Assembly: GCF_003269035.1 (NCBI RefSeq)
Contig: NZ_QLTK01000004.1
Span: 124,001 to 188,000, forward strand
Length of the DNA: 64,000 bases
Source: Paraburkholderia bryophila
GTDB taxonomy: Bacteria; Pseudomonadota; Gammaproteobacteria; Burkholderiales; Burkholderiaceae
Direction of reading: 5' to 3'
Shown: piece after piece, positions 8,890 to 18,556 of the stretch
Layout of the letters: each line of letters opens with the position of its first letter
Position numbering within the stretch: the first letter of the stretch is position 1
The notes under the pieces: model-generated
The model's input: only the letters and a program-made list of their open reading frames with translations
Database searches by the model: none
What the model was told of the DNA's origin: nothing
Translations under genes and position numbers: made by a program

Positions 8890-11800
8890 TCAATAAACGA
8901 TTTCGATCGAACTGCCGGCAAACTCGCCGCGCAACGCCGCGAGCAGCTCGTCGGTCGGCTTCACGCGCCACGCGTCGCCCAGACGCATTTCACCCTGCGC
9001 GGTTTCGCTGCGATACACCACCTGCACAGCCAGCCCGTTCGGGATCTGCACTGCCTGACGCTGACGGCCGTTGTCGCCGCCATAACCGCCTCCACCGCCA
9101 TTGCGGCCGCCCCCGTTGCCGCCACGCGCCGATGCAACCGGCGCCGCGGCGGCCGCCGGTTCGTCCTTACCCGCGCTATGGGCTTCGAGCACGCGCCGCA
9201 ACGCAAGCGCGTCTGCGTTGCCGTTCATTTCCACCTTCACGGCCTCCGCATAACGGCAGCGCGCGCGCCCGAGATCCATGACCGTCTCGACGGTAAAGCG
9301 GATGCCGCCGGTGAACGCGTCGTTACGCGCCTGCCCCTGGACGACCAGCAACTCGTCTTCCTTGAACAATTGCTTGTGGGCTTCGAAGGTCTCGTTGAAA
9401 ACCGTCACTTCGCACTGGCCCGTGCCGTCGTCGAGGAGCGCGATCAGCATCTTGCCGCGCTGGGTCATCTGCGTGCGCAGCGACGCGATCACGCCGGCGA
9501 CCAGCTTGTCGCGCCCTTCCTTCAGCTCGCCGATCTTCTGGCGCACGAAACGGCGTACTTCGCTCTTGTATGCATCGAACAGGTGGCCAGACAGGTAAAA
9601 GCCGAGCGCGGCCTTTTCTTCCTGCAGTTTCTTCTTTTCCGCCCACTCCGGCTCGTCGACGAGTTCGTGACCTTGCGACGGCGCGTCGCCCATGTCGAAC
9701 AGCCCCGCCTGCAGCGCATTGGCGCTCGCCTGTTCGGCGGCTTCCATGGCAAGCGAGACCGACGCGATCAATTGCGCTCGATTGCCATGCAGCGAGTCGA
9801 ACGCACCGGCACGGATCAACGCCTCGACCGTGCGACGATTGACGATACGTCGGTCGACGCGATTGCAGAAATCGAAAATGTCGATGAACGGCCCGTCTTC
9901 ACGCGCGCGGAGAATTTCTTCGATCGCGTTCTGGCCGCTGCCCTTGATCGCGCCGAGACCGTAGCGGATGGTTTTCGAGCGCTTGCCGTCCGCCTCGGCG
10001 ACCGGTTCGAAGCGGTATGCGGACAGATTGACGTCCGGCGGCAGCACCGTCATCTTGTTCGTCAGGCAGTCTTCGAACAGGATCTTGACCTTGTCCGTGT
10101 CGTCCATGGCGAGCGACATATTTGCCGCCATGAATTCCGCCGGATGGTGTGCCTTCAACCATGCGGTGTGATACGCGAGCAGCGCGTACGCGGCCGCGTG
10201 CGACTTGTTGAAGCCGTAGCCCGCGAACTTCTCCATCAAGTCGAAGATTTCGTCGGCCTTTTCCCCGGTCAGCCCGTTCTTCGCGGCGCCCTGGCGGAAC
10301 AGCTCGCGATGCTCGGCCATTTCCTCGGCCTTCTTCTTACCCATCGCGCGACGCAGCAAGTCGGCGCCGCCCAGCGAATAGCCGCCGATGATCTGCGCCA
10401 TCTGCATCACCTGCTCCTGGTAGACCATGATGCCGTAGGTCTCTTTCAGAACAGATTCGACGCGCGGATCCGGATACTCCACGACTTCGCGGCCGTGCTT
10501 ACGCGCGCAGAAGCTTGGAATCAGGTCCATTGGGCCCGGACGGTACAACGCGACCAGCGCGATGATGTCCTCGAAGCGGTCAGGCTGCGCGTCTTTCAGC
10601 ATGCCTTGCATACCGCGGCTTTCCAGCTGGAACACCGCGACGGTATTCGCCTTCTTCAGGATCGAGAACGACGGCGCGTCGTCCAGCGGCACCTGCGCGA
10701 GCGACCAATCCTGTTTCGACGGATCGAGACGGCGGATATAGCGCTCGGCCCAGTCGAGAATCGTCAGCGTGGTCAGACCCAAAAAGTCGAACTTCACGAG
10801 CCCGACGGCTTCGACGTCGTCTTTGTCGTACTGGCTCACGACGCCGCTTTCGTCGCCCTGCGTGTACAGCGGACAGAAATCGGTCAGCTTGCCGGGCGCG
10901 ATCAGCACGCCGCCCGCGTGCATGCCGACGTTTCGCGTGAGGCCTTCCACGCGCTGCGCGAGTTCGAGCAGTTGACGCACTTCGTCTTCGTTGTCGAAGC
11001 GCTCCTGCAGCAGCGGTTCTTCCTTCATCGCGTCGGCAATCGTGACATGCTTGCCGGGCTTGAACGGAATCAGCTTGGCGATACCGTCCGTAAACATGTA
11101 GCCGAGATCGAGCACCCGCCCGATGTCGCGCACCGCCGCTTTCGCCGCCATGGTGCCGAACGTGGCGATTTGCGACACCGCGTCCGCGCCGTACTTTTCC
11201 TTCACGTACTGGATCACGCGATCGCGGCCGTGCTGGCAGAAGTCGATGTCGAAGTCGGGCATCGAAACCCGTTCCGGATTCAGGAAACGTTCGAACAGCA
11301 GGTTGTAGCGCAGCGGGTCGAGGTCGGTCACGCCGAGCGCGTACGCGACCAGCGAACCCGCGCCCGAACCCCGCCCCGGCCCTACCGGCACGCCATTGTT
11401 CTTCGCCCAGTTGATAAAGTCCGCCACGATCAGGAAGTAGCCCGGAAAGCCCATCTTGATGATCGTGCCGCACTCGAATTCGAGGCGTGCGTAATACGTT
11501 GCGCGTTGCGCTTCCCGTTCGGCCGCGTCCGGGTACAACTGTTCGAGACGTTTCTCGAGCCCCTCTTTCGACAACAGCACCAGGTAGTCGTCGAGCGACA
11601 TGCCGTCTGGCGTTGGGAACAGCGGCAGTTTCGGCTTGCCGAGTTCCAGCGTGAGGTTGCAGCGTTTGGCGATTTCGACCGTATTGGCGAGCGCCGACGG
11701 AATGTCCGCGAACAGCGCGGCCATTTCTTCCTGCGTGCGGAAATACTGTTCGGACGTGAAGCGCTTCGAGCGGCGCGGATTCGCGAGAATGTCGCCTTCG

Positions 11801-12471
11801 GAAATACACACGCGCGCTTCGTGCGCGGTGAAATCGTCTTGCGTCATGAACTGCATGGGATGCGTGGCGACCACCGGCAACTTCAGCGCCGCGGCAAGCG
11901 CGACCGACTGCTGCACGTACTGCTCGGCGCCCGGCTGACCGCTCCGCTGCAACTCGATATAGAAGCCGCCCGGGAAGACTTTCGCCCAATGCAATGCATT
12001 GCGTTTGGCCGCTTCTTCGTTACCCGCCGCGAGCGCAAGGCCGATGTCGCCCTGCTGCGCACCGGACAACGCGAGCAACCCTTCACCCAGGCCGGCTTCG
12101 AGCCAGCCGGCCTCGACTTCGGCGCGACCACGATACTGATTGGTGAGCGACGCTTTGCTGAGCAACTCGCACAGATTCAGATAGCCGCGCCGGTCTTTGA
12201 CCAGCAGCAGCAAACGGGAAGGCTTGTCGCGGTCGTCGGGATTGGTGATCCAGACGTCGCAGCCGGCAATGGGTTTGACCCCTTTGCCACGGGCTTCCTT
12301 GTAGAAACGGACGAGACCGAACGCGTTGCCGAGATCGGTGAGGGCGAGCGCTCCCTGACCGTCTTTGGCGGCGGCCTTGACGACGTCGTCAAGACGCACG
12401 ATGCCGTCGGCAATCGAGAATTCGGAGTGAACGCGGAGATGAACGAAGCGGGGATCTGACATGGGCGACAT
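8890..12471 (-). CDS. dnaE: DNA polymerase III alpha subunit (replicative polymerase)
   Basis: This 1193-residue C-family polymerase is the catalytic subunit of the replisome. The N-terminal PHP domain starts FVHLRVHSEFS near residue 9. The palm carries PDFDIDF with catalytic Asp406 and Asp408, and Asp562 in KFDFLGL is the third metal ligand. The C-terminal part holds the helix-hairpin-helix and OB-fold regions, with a Gly-rich insertion GGNGGGRNGGGGGYGGDNG near residue 1125. Two in-frame ATGs lie at 12471 and 12462. I prefer 12471 because GGAG sits five bases upstream. It is transcribed alone, with 217 bases to the convergent WaaE-like gene. Confidence 0.97.
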   Translation of the reverse strand: MSPMSDPRFVHLRVHSEFSIADGIVRLDDVVKAAAKDGQGALALTDLGNAFGLVRFYKEARGKGVKPIAGCDVWITNPDDRDKPSRLLLLVKDRRGYLNLCELLSKASLTNQYRGRAEVEAGWLEAGLGEGLLALSGAQQGDIGLALAAGNEEAAKRNALHWAKVFPGGFYIELQRSGQPGAEQYVQQSVALAAALKLPVVATHPMQFMTQDDFTAHEARVCISEGDILANPRRSKRFTSEQYFRTQEEMAALFADIPSALANTVEIAKRCNLTLELGKPKLPLFPTPDGMSLDDYLVLLSKEGLEKRLEQLYPDAAEREAQRATYYARLEFECGTIIKMGFPGYFLIVADFINWAKNNGVPVGPGRGSGAGSLVAYALGVTDLDPLRYNLLFERFLNPERVSMPDFDIDFCQHGRDRVIQYVKEKYGADAVSQIATFGTMAAKAAVRDIGRVLDLGYMFTDGIAKLIPFKPGKHVTIADAMKEEPLLQERFDNEDEVRQLLELAQRVEGLTRNVGMHAGGVLIAPGKLTDFCPLYTQGDESGVVSQYDKDDVEAVGLVKFDFLGLTTLTILDWAERYIRRLDPSKQDWSLAQVPLDDAPSFSILKKANTVAVFQLESRGMQGMLKDAQPDRFEDIIALVALYRPGPMDLIPSFCARKHGREVVEYPDPRVESVLKETYGIMVYQEQVMQMAQIIGGYSLGGADLLRRAMGKKKAEEMAEHRELFRQGAAKNGLTGEKADEIFDLMEKFAGYGFNKSHAAAYALLAYHTAWLKAHHPAEFMAANMSLAMDDTDKVKILFEDCLTNKMTVLPPDVNLSAYRFEPVAEADGKRSKTIRYGLGAIKGSGQNAIEEILRAREDGPFIDIFDFCNRVDRRIVNRRTVEALIRAGAFDSLHGNRAQLIASVSLAMEAAEQASANALQAGLFDMGDAPSQGHELVDEPEWAEKKKLQEEKAALGFYLSGHLFDAYKSEVRRFVRQKIGELKEGRDKLVAGVIASLRTQMTQRGKMLIALLDDGTGQCEVTVFNETFEAHKQLFKEDELLVVQGQARNDAFTGGIRFTVETVMDLGRARCRYAEAVKVEMNGNADALALRRVLEAHSAGKDEPAAAAAPVASARGGNGGGRNGGGGGYGGDNGRQRQAVQIPNGLAVQVVYRSETAQGEMRLGDAWRVKPTDELLAALRGEFAGSSIEIVY

Positions 12472-12906
12472 TGTAACTCCACCCTCCGGGAGTTTTCAGG
12501 CCAAAACCGCGCGTTAGCCGTTCGGCTTAGGACACCAACACGGGAGCCTTTATGCGCTGGCGGTCCGCGCTATTTTTAACAATTCCGGCGGCGACACGAG
12601 CGCGACGTCGCTCGCCCGCGGCGCAAAAAAACCTTGCGCGCCTTCGCGTGAACTTGCCCCGTCATTGCCAACGATCGGCCGCAACGCGTCACGGGATCGC
12701 GGACGGTTTGCGCTAGCGCAATGCCCTGGCCATTCGGCCGAGTCGGGGAAACTGCCGGGTTGAGGGATAATATGGGTTTCGCCCTATTCGACGTGGCCGC
12801 GCCACCCGGGGTCCAAACGAGGTCCAAACGTGAGCGCCCCCAACTGCGGGCAGCCCCACTTACCCCGTTCTCCGCGCCGCCGGCCACTTCATACCGCTGG
12901 ACACAC
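12472..12906. other. Divergent dnaE/trhO promoter region
   Basis: The 435 bases contain no supported gene. For the rightward gene a GATAAT -10-like hexamer occurs at 12766-12771 without a convincing -35 box. For dnaE the AT-rich stretch TATTTTTAACAATT around 12571-12584 is the most promoter-like DNA. Open frames crossing the region lack family similarity. Confidence 0.35.
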
Positions 12907-13770
12907 ATGAGTATCGTCAACCTCTCCGCGTACCATTTCGCGACCATCGAAGACACCGCCGCATGGCGCCCGTTCGTCACCGAACGCTGCAACGCGCTCG
13001 GTCTGCGCGGCACCGTGCTGCTCGCGCCGGAAGGCATCAATCTGTTCGTCGCCGGCACGCGTGAGGCAACCGACACGTTCATCGACTACATCCGTCACGA
13101 CGCGCTGTTCGAAGGCAAGTTCGCCACGCTGCAGTTCAAGGAAAGCCTGTCCGGCAAGCAGCCGTTCACGCGCATGCTGGTCAAGCTCAAGCGCGAAATC
13201 ATCACCATGAAAAAGCCGGCGATCCGTCCGGAACTCGGCCGTGCGCCGTTCGTCGACGCGCCCACGCTGAAACACTGGCTGGACCGCGGTCACGACGACC
13301 AGGGTCGCCCGGTCGTGATGCTCGACACGCGCAACGCGTTCGAGGTCGATGTCGGCACGTTCGAGAACGCGCTCGACTACCGCATTTCGAAATTCAGCGA
13401 ATTTCCCGAGGTGATCGAGCAGAACCGCGCCGACCTCGAAGGCAAAACCGTCGTGTCGTTCTGCACCGGCGGGATTCGCTGCGAGAAGGCCGCGATTCAC
13501 ATGAAAGAAGTCGGCATCGAGAATGTGTATCAGCTCGAAGGCGGGATCCTGAAGTATTTCGAGGAAGTGGGCGGCGCGCACTATCGCGGCGACTGCTTCG
13601 TGTTCGATTACCGCACCGCATTGAATCCGCAACTGGAACCCACCTCGACCGTGCAATGCTTCGGCTGCCGCGCGGTGGTGCCGCCCGAGGCGCAACAGTC
13701 GCCGCTGTACGTGGCGGGCAAGACCTGCCCCGCGTGTCATCCGGACAGCAAGGCGGCGCACGCGGCGTGA
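12907..13770 (+). CDS. trhO: Rhodanese-domain tRNA uridine hydroxylase TrhO (UPF0176/YceA family)
   Basis: This 287-residue protein has an N-terminal acylphosphatase-like domain (about 1-100), with [16 protein letters not shown], and a rhodanese domain with the active-site loop [11 protein letters not shown], catalytic Cys186. The C-terminal tail carries a zinc-like Cys pattern, CFGCR and CPACH. TrhO hydroxylates U34 of certain tRNAs to ho5U using oxygen, the first step toward cmo5U/mo5U wobble modification. The start at 12907 matches the family N-terminus ([11 protein letters not shown]). The stop codon TGA overlaps the ATG of a possible small frame at 13770. The next tRNA-modifying gene is gluQ, so the pair may be cotranscribed. 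Confidence 0.9.
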   Translation: MSIVNLSAYHFATIEDTAAWRPFVTERCNALGLRGTVLLAPEGINLFVAGTREATDTFIDYIRHDALFEGKFATLQFKESLSGKQPFTRMLVKLKREIITMKKPAIRPELGRAPFVDAPTLKHWLDRGHDDQGRPVVMLDTRNAFEVDVGTFENALDYRISKFSEFPEVIEQNRADLEGKTVVSFCTGGIRCEKAAIHMKEVGIENVYQLEGGILKYFEEVGGAHYRGDCFVFDYRTALNPQLEPTSTVQCFGCRAVVPPEAQQSPLYVAGKTCPACHPDSKAAHAA

Positions 13771-13982
13771 TGACGGCGGTGCACTGCGGCGGCGCGGCGA
13801 GACGACCTGAGCGAGCTTTTTGCGGCGTAGGCGGTGCGTTCGTTCGGGGTGCATGCGGCAGGTTGCCTTACGGCGCTATCGGCAGGTTCGTTTGCGGCGC
13901 AGGCGGTGCGTTTGAAGCGGCCACTGGCGCTACCACCGCGTCCGTGGCACCCGTAACAACCTGCGCGCTCCCCCAGCCATGA
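13770..13982 (+). CDS. Possible coupled small ORF between trhO and gluQ (uncertain)
   Basis: A 70-codon frame starts with the ATG of TGATG at the trhO stop and ends with the TGA of ATGA at the gluQ start. It overlaps both neighbours in ways typical of translational coupling. Its middle is a degenerate 24-base tandem repeat (13819-13914), giving Gly-rich eight-residue units such as CGVGGAFV and CGAGGAFE. Against a real gene: no Shine-Dalgarno, more A/T at third codon positions than neighbouring genes, and no family similarity I recognise. The frame could simply be open by chance across the repeat. I list it because of the double overlap. Confidence 0.25.
   Translation: MTAVHCGGAARRPERAFCGVGGAFVRGACGRLPYGAIGRFVCGAGGAFEAATGATTASVAPVTTCALPQP
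13819..13914. repeat. Degenerate 24-bp tandem repeat, four units
   Basis: Four consecutive 24-base units begin at 13819, 13843, 13867 and 13891. The first and last are nearly identical (TTTGCGGCG[T/C]AGGCGGTG); the middle two are diverged but keep the GCGGCAGGTT-type end. The period is a multiple of three, so a reading frame through it is preserved. It lies between trhO and gluQ. Confidence 0.7.
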
Positions 13983-14872
13983 CCTATCGCGGGCGCTTCG
14001 CGCCATCGCCTACCGGGCCGTTGCATTTCGGCTCCCTCGTCAGCGCGCTCGCCAGTTGGCTCGACGCACGCGCGCATCGCGGCGCGTGGCTGGTCCGTAT
14101 CGAAGACATCGACGGTCCGCGTACCGTACCGGGCGCCGCCGAAAGTATCCTCTCGACGCTCGAACGTTTCGGCATGATCCCGGACGAACCGCCGGTCTGG
14201 CAAAGCCGCCGCATGCCGCGCTACCAGCAGGCGCTGGAGCAGTTGAAGTCCACCGGTCTGATCTATCCGTGCGGCTGCACGCGCAAGGAGATCGCCGACT
14301 CGCTGCTGCACGTGCGTGCGCGCAACACGACCCTTGCGTATCCCGGCACTTGCCGCGCCGGCCTGCATGGCAAGCCGGCGCGCGCGTGGCGCCTGCGCGT
14401 GCCCGACGGCGACGCGGCCGTCATCGCCTTCCTCGACCGCTGGCAAGGTCCGCAGACGCAAAACCTCGCTACCGAAGTCGGCGATTTCGTGCTGCGGCGC
14501 GCGGACGACCAATGGGCGTATCAACTGGCCGTGGTGATCGACGATGCGGACGACGACATCACGCATATCGTGCGCGGCGCGGACCTGATGGATTCGACGG
14601 CGCGTCAGATTTATCTGCAGCACTGTCTTGGCGCGCCGACGCCGCACTACTGCCATGTGCCCGTCGTCACGAACGAGCGCGGCGAAAAGCTCAGCAAGCA
14701 GAATGGCGCGACCGCGCTCGATGGCGACCATCCGCTCGACGCGCTGAACGCCGCGGCGCGGCATCTCGGTCTCGACCTGACGACGATCGGCTCAACACCG
14801 GCGGAAACGCTGGAAGGCTTCTACGCAGCCGCCGCGGCAGCGTGGGCCAGTCGAATGGGAATCAGCGAGTGA
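13979..14872 (+). CDS. gluQ: Glutamyl-Q tRNA(Asp) synthetase
   Basis: This 297-residue protein is a truncated glutamyl-tRNA synthetase paralogue. It has the class I HIGH-like motif [10 protein letters not shown] at residues 11-20, zinc-binding cysteines around [10 protein letters not shown] and a KMSKS-like KLSKQ starting at Lys237. It lacks the anticodon-binding domain of GltX, which defines GluQ/YadB. The enzyme activates glutamate without tRNA-Glu and attaches it to queuosine at position 34 of tRNA-Asp. The start ATG overlaps the end of the possible small frame. The upstream neighbour trhO also modifies wobble uridines, so the two form a tRNA wobble-modification pair. Confidence 0.93.
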   Translation: MTYRGRFAPSPTGPLHFGSLVSALASWLDARAHRGAWLVRIEDIDGPRTVPGAAESILSTLERFGMIPDEPPVWQSRRMPRYQQALEQLKSTGLIYPCGCTRKEIADSLLHVRARNTTLAYPGTCRAGLHGKPARAWRLRVPDGDAAVIAFLDRWQGPQTQNLATEVGDFVLRRADDQWAYQLAVVIDDADDDITHIVRGADLMDSTARQIYLQHCLGAPTPHYCHVPVVTNERGEKLSKQNGATALDGDHPLDALNAAARHLGLDLTTIGSTPAETLEGFYAAAAAAWASRMGISE

Positions 14873-15133
14873 ATGCGAGCGGGAGGTTTTGCCTCGCGTG
14901 TGTCCCGCGAGCCCGGTCGAACTGAACCCGAGCGGCGTCAAATGAAGCCGAAAGCGACGAAAAACCGAAGAAAAGCCGAAGAAAAACGCGAAGCTAAAAC
15001 AAAGGGCAGTTTTGTAGAAAAACCGCCGCGAGGAACAACCTGTCAAGCCTAAAACTATCGGCTGCCACCCCGCTCGGGGCATAGGGCGCAGCGCCGATCA
15101 ACCTGCAAAACCACAACCTGCCACTGCGCGCGC

Positions 15134-16627
15134 TCAGGTCGACGAAGTCGACTTCCGCGGCATCCCAAACCCACCCAGCAATGCCGCCAAAGGCTGCTTG
15201 GAACCGGACTTCTGCGGCGCGGCGGAAGAGGCGGCAGCCTCTTCAACCTTGCGAACCGAAGCCGCCGACGGCTCATACGGCTTGAGGAAGAAATCGTCCA
15301 CCGGCTGCGCGCGATGATGATGCGGCCGATCGAACGAACCCGACGACGCCGGACCCGAACGCCGGCGAGCACCACGCTCATCACGGCCTTCGCGACCCTC
15401 ACCGCGGCTTTCGCTGCGCTCACGGCGCGGCGCGCGCTCGTCATGGTGATGACGCACGGGCGTATTCACTGTCAGATGCTGCACGTCCAGCGGACGCTTG
15501 ATCAGCTTCTCGATGTCGGCGAGCTGCTTGCGCTCGTTCGGGCTGCACAGCGACAACGCGTCGCCCGACGCACCCGCGCGGCCGGTACGACCGATGCGGT
15601 GCACATAGTCTTCCGCGTTGAACGGCAGATCGAAGTTGATCACCGCCGGCAATTCGGCGATATCCAGGCCGCGCGCGGCGACGTCGGTCGCCACCAGCGC
15701 TTCGATCTCGCCGCGCTTGAACGCCTCGAGTGCCTGCATCCGCTCGTTCTGCGTGCGGTCGCCGTGAATCGCGGTCGCGACCACGCCGTCGCGTTCGAGG
15801 CTACGCGCAAGGCGGCTTGCGCCGATCTTGCTGTTGCAGAACACAATCACCTGCTTGAGGCCGCGTTCGCGAATCAGCTGCACGACCGCGCCGGTCTTAT
15901 CGCCTTCCGCGACTTCGTAGACGATTTGCGTCACGTTGGTCGCGGTGGAATTGCTGCGCGCGACTTCGATCGTCTGCGGGTTGCGCAGATACGTCGCGGC
16001 CAGCTTCTTGATTTCGCCCGAGAAGGTTGCCGAGAACAGCAGGGTTTGACGTTCTTTCGGCAGCAAATTCAGAATGCGCTGCAAATCCGGCAGGAAACCC
16101 ATGTCGAGCATGCGGTCGGCTTCGTCGAGCACCAGAATCTGCACCTGGCCGAGATTGGCGGTTTTCTGTTGCACGTGGTCGAGCAGACGGCCCGGCGTGG
16201 CGATCAGAATTTCGACGCCGCGGCGCAACGCTTCGGACTGCGGGTTCATATCGACACCGCCGAACACCACCGTGCTGCGCAGCGCCGTGTGCTTCGCGTA
16301 CGACTGCACGTTCGCGGCGACCTGGTCGGCCAGTTCGCGGGTCGGCGTGAGAATCAGCGCACGCACCGGATGGCGGGCCGGCGAAGCGCTCGTGCTCGCC
16401 TGGGGCAGCAGCCGCTGGATGATCGGCAGCGAAAAGCTCGCGGTCTTGCCGGTGCCGGTTTGCGCGGCGCCCATCATGTCGCGGCCCGCCAGCACGACGG
16501 GAATCGCCTGCTCCTGAATCGGCGTAGGCGTGGTGTAGCCCGACTCTTTGACGGCTTTCAGGATATCGGGCGCGAGACCGAATTGATCAAAAGTCGCAGT
16601 GCTGGGCGTGACGGCTGTGTCGGACAT
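15134..16627 (-). CDS. DEAD-box ATP-dependent RNA helicase, RhlE type
   Basis: This 497-residue helicase has the Q motif FGLAPDILKAV..PTPIQ, motif I AQTGTGKT, motif II DEAD within LVLDEADRMLDMG, motif III SAT and motif VI HRIGRTGR. The last about 125 residues form a basic, low-complexity tail rich in Arg, His and Ser (for example RRERSESRGEGREGRDERG), typical of RhlE RNA-binding extensions. It likely remodels rRNA or mRNA in the cytoplasm during ribosome assembly and cold stress. I start at 16627 (MSDTAV), 22 codons downstream of another possible start, because family similarity begins there. It converges with gluQ. Confidence 0.9.
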   Translation of the reverse strand: MSDTAVTPSTATFDQFGLAPDILKAVKESGYTTPTPIQEQAIPVVLAGRDMMGAAQTGTGKTASFSLPIIQRLLPQASTSASPARHPVRALILTPTRELADQVAANVQSYAKHTALRSTVVFGGVDMNPQSEALRRGVEILIATPGRLLDHVQQKTANLGQVQILVLDEADRMLDMGFLPDLQRILNLLPKERQTLLFSATFSGEIKKLAATYLRNPQTIEVARSNSTATNVTQIVYEVAEGDKTGAVVQLIRERGLKQVIVFCNSKIGASRLARSLERDGVVATAIHGDRTQNERMQALEAFKRGEIEALVATDVAARGLDIAELPAVINFDLPFNAEDYVHRIGRTGRAGASGDALSLCSPNERKQLADIEKLIKRPLDVQHLTVNTPVRHHHDERAPRRERSESRGEGREGRDERGARRRSGPASSGSFDRPHHHRAQPVDDFFLKPYEPSAASVRKVEEAAASSAAPQKSGSKQPLAALLGGFGMPRKSTSST

Positions 16628-17067
16628 GGTGGCTTTCGCTAATAAATGCGCTTGGCGCGTGCGCGCGGCAGCGGTCGGAACCGCAGAGGGCATCGTGATG
16701 AAGGCGGAGCCACGGCGTTCCGCACGGGACCCGTTGGTACTGCAGGAAAAATGCGGCCGGCTCCGGCCGGCGGAAACACCCGCCGGAAAGGCCGGTATTG
16801 TAGCACTTCAGCAAAAACACTCATGGCGCATCCGCCGGCTTTCTGCTTACGCCGGCGAAAGCCGCGCGGCCGCTCGCTGTCCGGAGACTGGCAACGCGGC
16901 GCGCATGCCGGCCAAGCCAGCCCAACCGCCGCAACCGCCGGCAAAACAGCACCGCCTCGCCTCGCCTCGCCTCGCCTCGCAGGCGAGCGTAGTGCGCGCA
17001 GACGACAGTTGCGTGACAGCCCGCGCTCAGCGAGGGCTGACCGCCGTTTACTCGCGCTTACCCCCGC
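16628..17067. other. Intergenic region upstream of the RhlE gene
   Basis: The 440 bases lie between the helicase start and the aldehyde dehydrogenase stop, both leftward. No supported gene is seen. The region is very GC-rich, with several GCCGG-type inverted repeats near 16750-16800 and a pentanucleotide tandem repeat at 16956-16980. It probably holds the helicase promoter and leader. Confidence 0.4.
16956..16980. repeat. Pentanucleotide tandem repeat (CTCGC)x5
   Basis: Five perfect head-to-tail copies of CTCGC are followed directly by AGGCGAG, so the last copies can also fold as CTCGCCT-CGC-AGGCGAG (16971-16987). The repeat lies about 330 bases upstream of the helicase start. Short perfect repeats like this can vary in copy number by slippage, but no phase-variable gene is evident here. 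Confidence 0.75.
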
Positions 17068-18504
17068 CTACCACGTCTCACGCATCACCATCAGGCGCAA
17101 TTCGGTCATGTCCTCGATCGCGTAGCGCACGCCTTCACGCCCCAGCCCGGAATCCTTCACGCCGCCGTACGGCATGTTGTCGACCCGGAACGACGGCACG
17201 TCGTTGATCACCACGCCGCCCACGTCGAGCTCGTCCCACGCGCGATGCGCATTCGCGAGCGAATCCGTGAAAATGCCGGCCTGTAGACCGAAGTCACTGT
17301 CGTTGACGGTGGCGAGCGCCGCGCCGAAGTCGTCGAAACGCTCGAGAATCGCCACCGGCCCAAACGCTTCCTTGCGATACAGGTCGCTCTCGCGCTTCAC
17401 GCCTTCGAGCAGCGTGGCCTCGAACATCGCGCCCTCCACCTTGCCGCCGGCGACGATCTTCGCGCCCGCCTGCACCGCGCTGTCCATCCAGCCGGCGAGG
17501 CGTTTGGACTCCGATTCGGAGATCATCGGCCCCACGAAGGTCTTTTCGTCCTTCGGATCGCCCATGATCAGCGACTTCGTCTTCGCGATCAGCTTCTCGC
17601 GCAGCGCGTCGTAGAGGCTCGTATGCACCAGAATCCGCTGCACGCCGATACAGCTCTGCCCCGACTGATAAAACGCGCCGAACGCCAACCGGTCCACCAC
17701 GTAGTCGAGCTTGCCGCCCTGATCGCCGTCGACGATCGCGGCCGCATTGCCGCCCAGCTCCAGAATCACCTTCTTCTTGCCGGCCTTCTTCTTCAGTTCC
17801 CAACCCACCGCCGGCGAGCCGGTGAAGGACAGCAGCTTGAAACGTTCGTCGGTGGTAAACAGATCCGCGCCGTCGCGGTGCGCCGGCAGAATCGAAAACG
17901 CGCCCTTCGGCAGATCGGTTTCCGCCAGAATCTCGCCCATGATCAGCGCGCCGACCGGCGTGCGGCTCGCCGGCTTCAGCACGAACGGCACGCCCGCCGC
18001 GATCGCCGGCGCGACTTTGTGCGCCGTCAGATTCAGCGGGAAATTGAACGGCGAAATGAACGAACACGGCCCGATCGGCACGCGCTTCACATAGCCGTGA
18101 TAACCCTTGGCGCGCGGCGAAATCTCCAGATTGATGATCTCGCCGTCGATCCGCACCGATTCTTCCGCGGCCACCTTGAACGTATCGATCAGCCGCGTAA
18201 CCTCGCCCCGCGAGTCGTTGATCGGCTTGCCGGCCTCGATACACAGCGCCAGCGCCAGTTCGTCGTAACGTTCGCGAAAGCGTTTCACGCAATGTTCGAG
18301 CACCGCCTGGCGCTTGAACGGCGGAAACACGCGCATGGCCGGCATCGCCGCGACCGCGTGGCCGATCGCCTGGTCGATCGCGGCGGCGTCGGCCATGGCC
18401 ACACGGGTGGCCACTTCGCCGCTGAATTTGTCGGTGACGTCGAGATCGGTGTTGGCTGCCACGGCTTCGTTGGCGAGGTAATACGGGTAAGTCTTGTTCA
18501 ACAT
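17068..18504 (-). CDS. NAD(P)-dependent aldehyde dehydrogenase family protein
   Basis: This 478-residue ALDH-superfamily enzyme oxidises an aldehyde to the acid. The cofactor and active-site elements are present: FNFPLNLTAHKVAPA, SFTGSPAVG, the general base Glu249 in ILELGGNAA and the nucleophile Cys285 in GQSCIGVQR. The sequence resembles the group containing phosphonoacetaldehyde and sulfoacetaldehyde dehydrogenases, but substrate cannot be assigned. It sits 52 bases downstream of an acetolactate-synthase-like TPP enzyme on the same strand and is probably cotranscribed with it. The TPP enzyme might therefore release or consume the aldehyde this enzyme oxidises. Confidence 0.88.
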   Translation of the reverse strand: MLNKTYPYYLANEAVAANTDLDVTDKFSGEVATRVAMADAAAIDQAIGHAVAAMPAMRVFPPFKRQAVLEHCVKRFRERYDELALALCIEAGKPINDSRGEVTRLIDTFKVAAEESVRIDGEIINLEISPRAKGYHGYVKRVPIGPCSFISPFNFPLNLTAHKVAPAIAAGVPFVLKPASRTPVGALIMGEILAETDLPKGAFSILPAHRDGADLFTTDERFKLLSFTGSPAVGWELKKKAGKKKVILELGGNAAAIVDGDQGGKLDYVVDRLAFGAFYQSGQSCIGVQRILVHTSLYDALREKLIAKTKSLIMGDPKDEKTFVGPMISESESKRLAGWMDSAVQAGAKIVAGGKVEGAMFEATLLEGVKRESDLYRKEAFGPVAILERFDDFGAALATVNDSDFGLQAGIFTDSLANAHRAWDELDVGGVVINDVPSFRVDNMPYGGVKDSGLGREGVRYAIEDMTELRLMVMRETW

Positions 18505-18556
18505 GACGCGCTCTCCTTGTTCCGGTGCATGACGGTGCTGACCGCGCTCACCGTGC

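Noticed and set aside
8656..12459. A very long open frame antisense to dnaE
   Set aside because: It covers dnaE codon for codon on the other strand, has repetitive His/Arg/Gln-rich composition typical of antisense GC-rich frames, and no family similarity. dnaE explains the region.
14942..15052. Lysine-rich 36-codon frame after gluQ (begins MKPKATKNRRKAEEKREAK)
   Set aside because: No Shine-Dalgarno and a low-complexity A-rich stretch; likely an accidental open frame. Conservation or ribosome profiling could reopen it.
16956..16980. CRISPR-like or phase-variation array
   Set aside because: The units are 5 bases with no spacers and are not within a coding frame, so it is a simple microsatellite.
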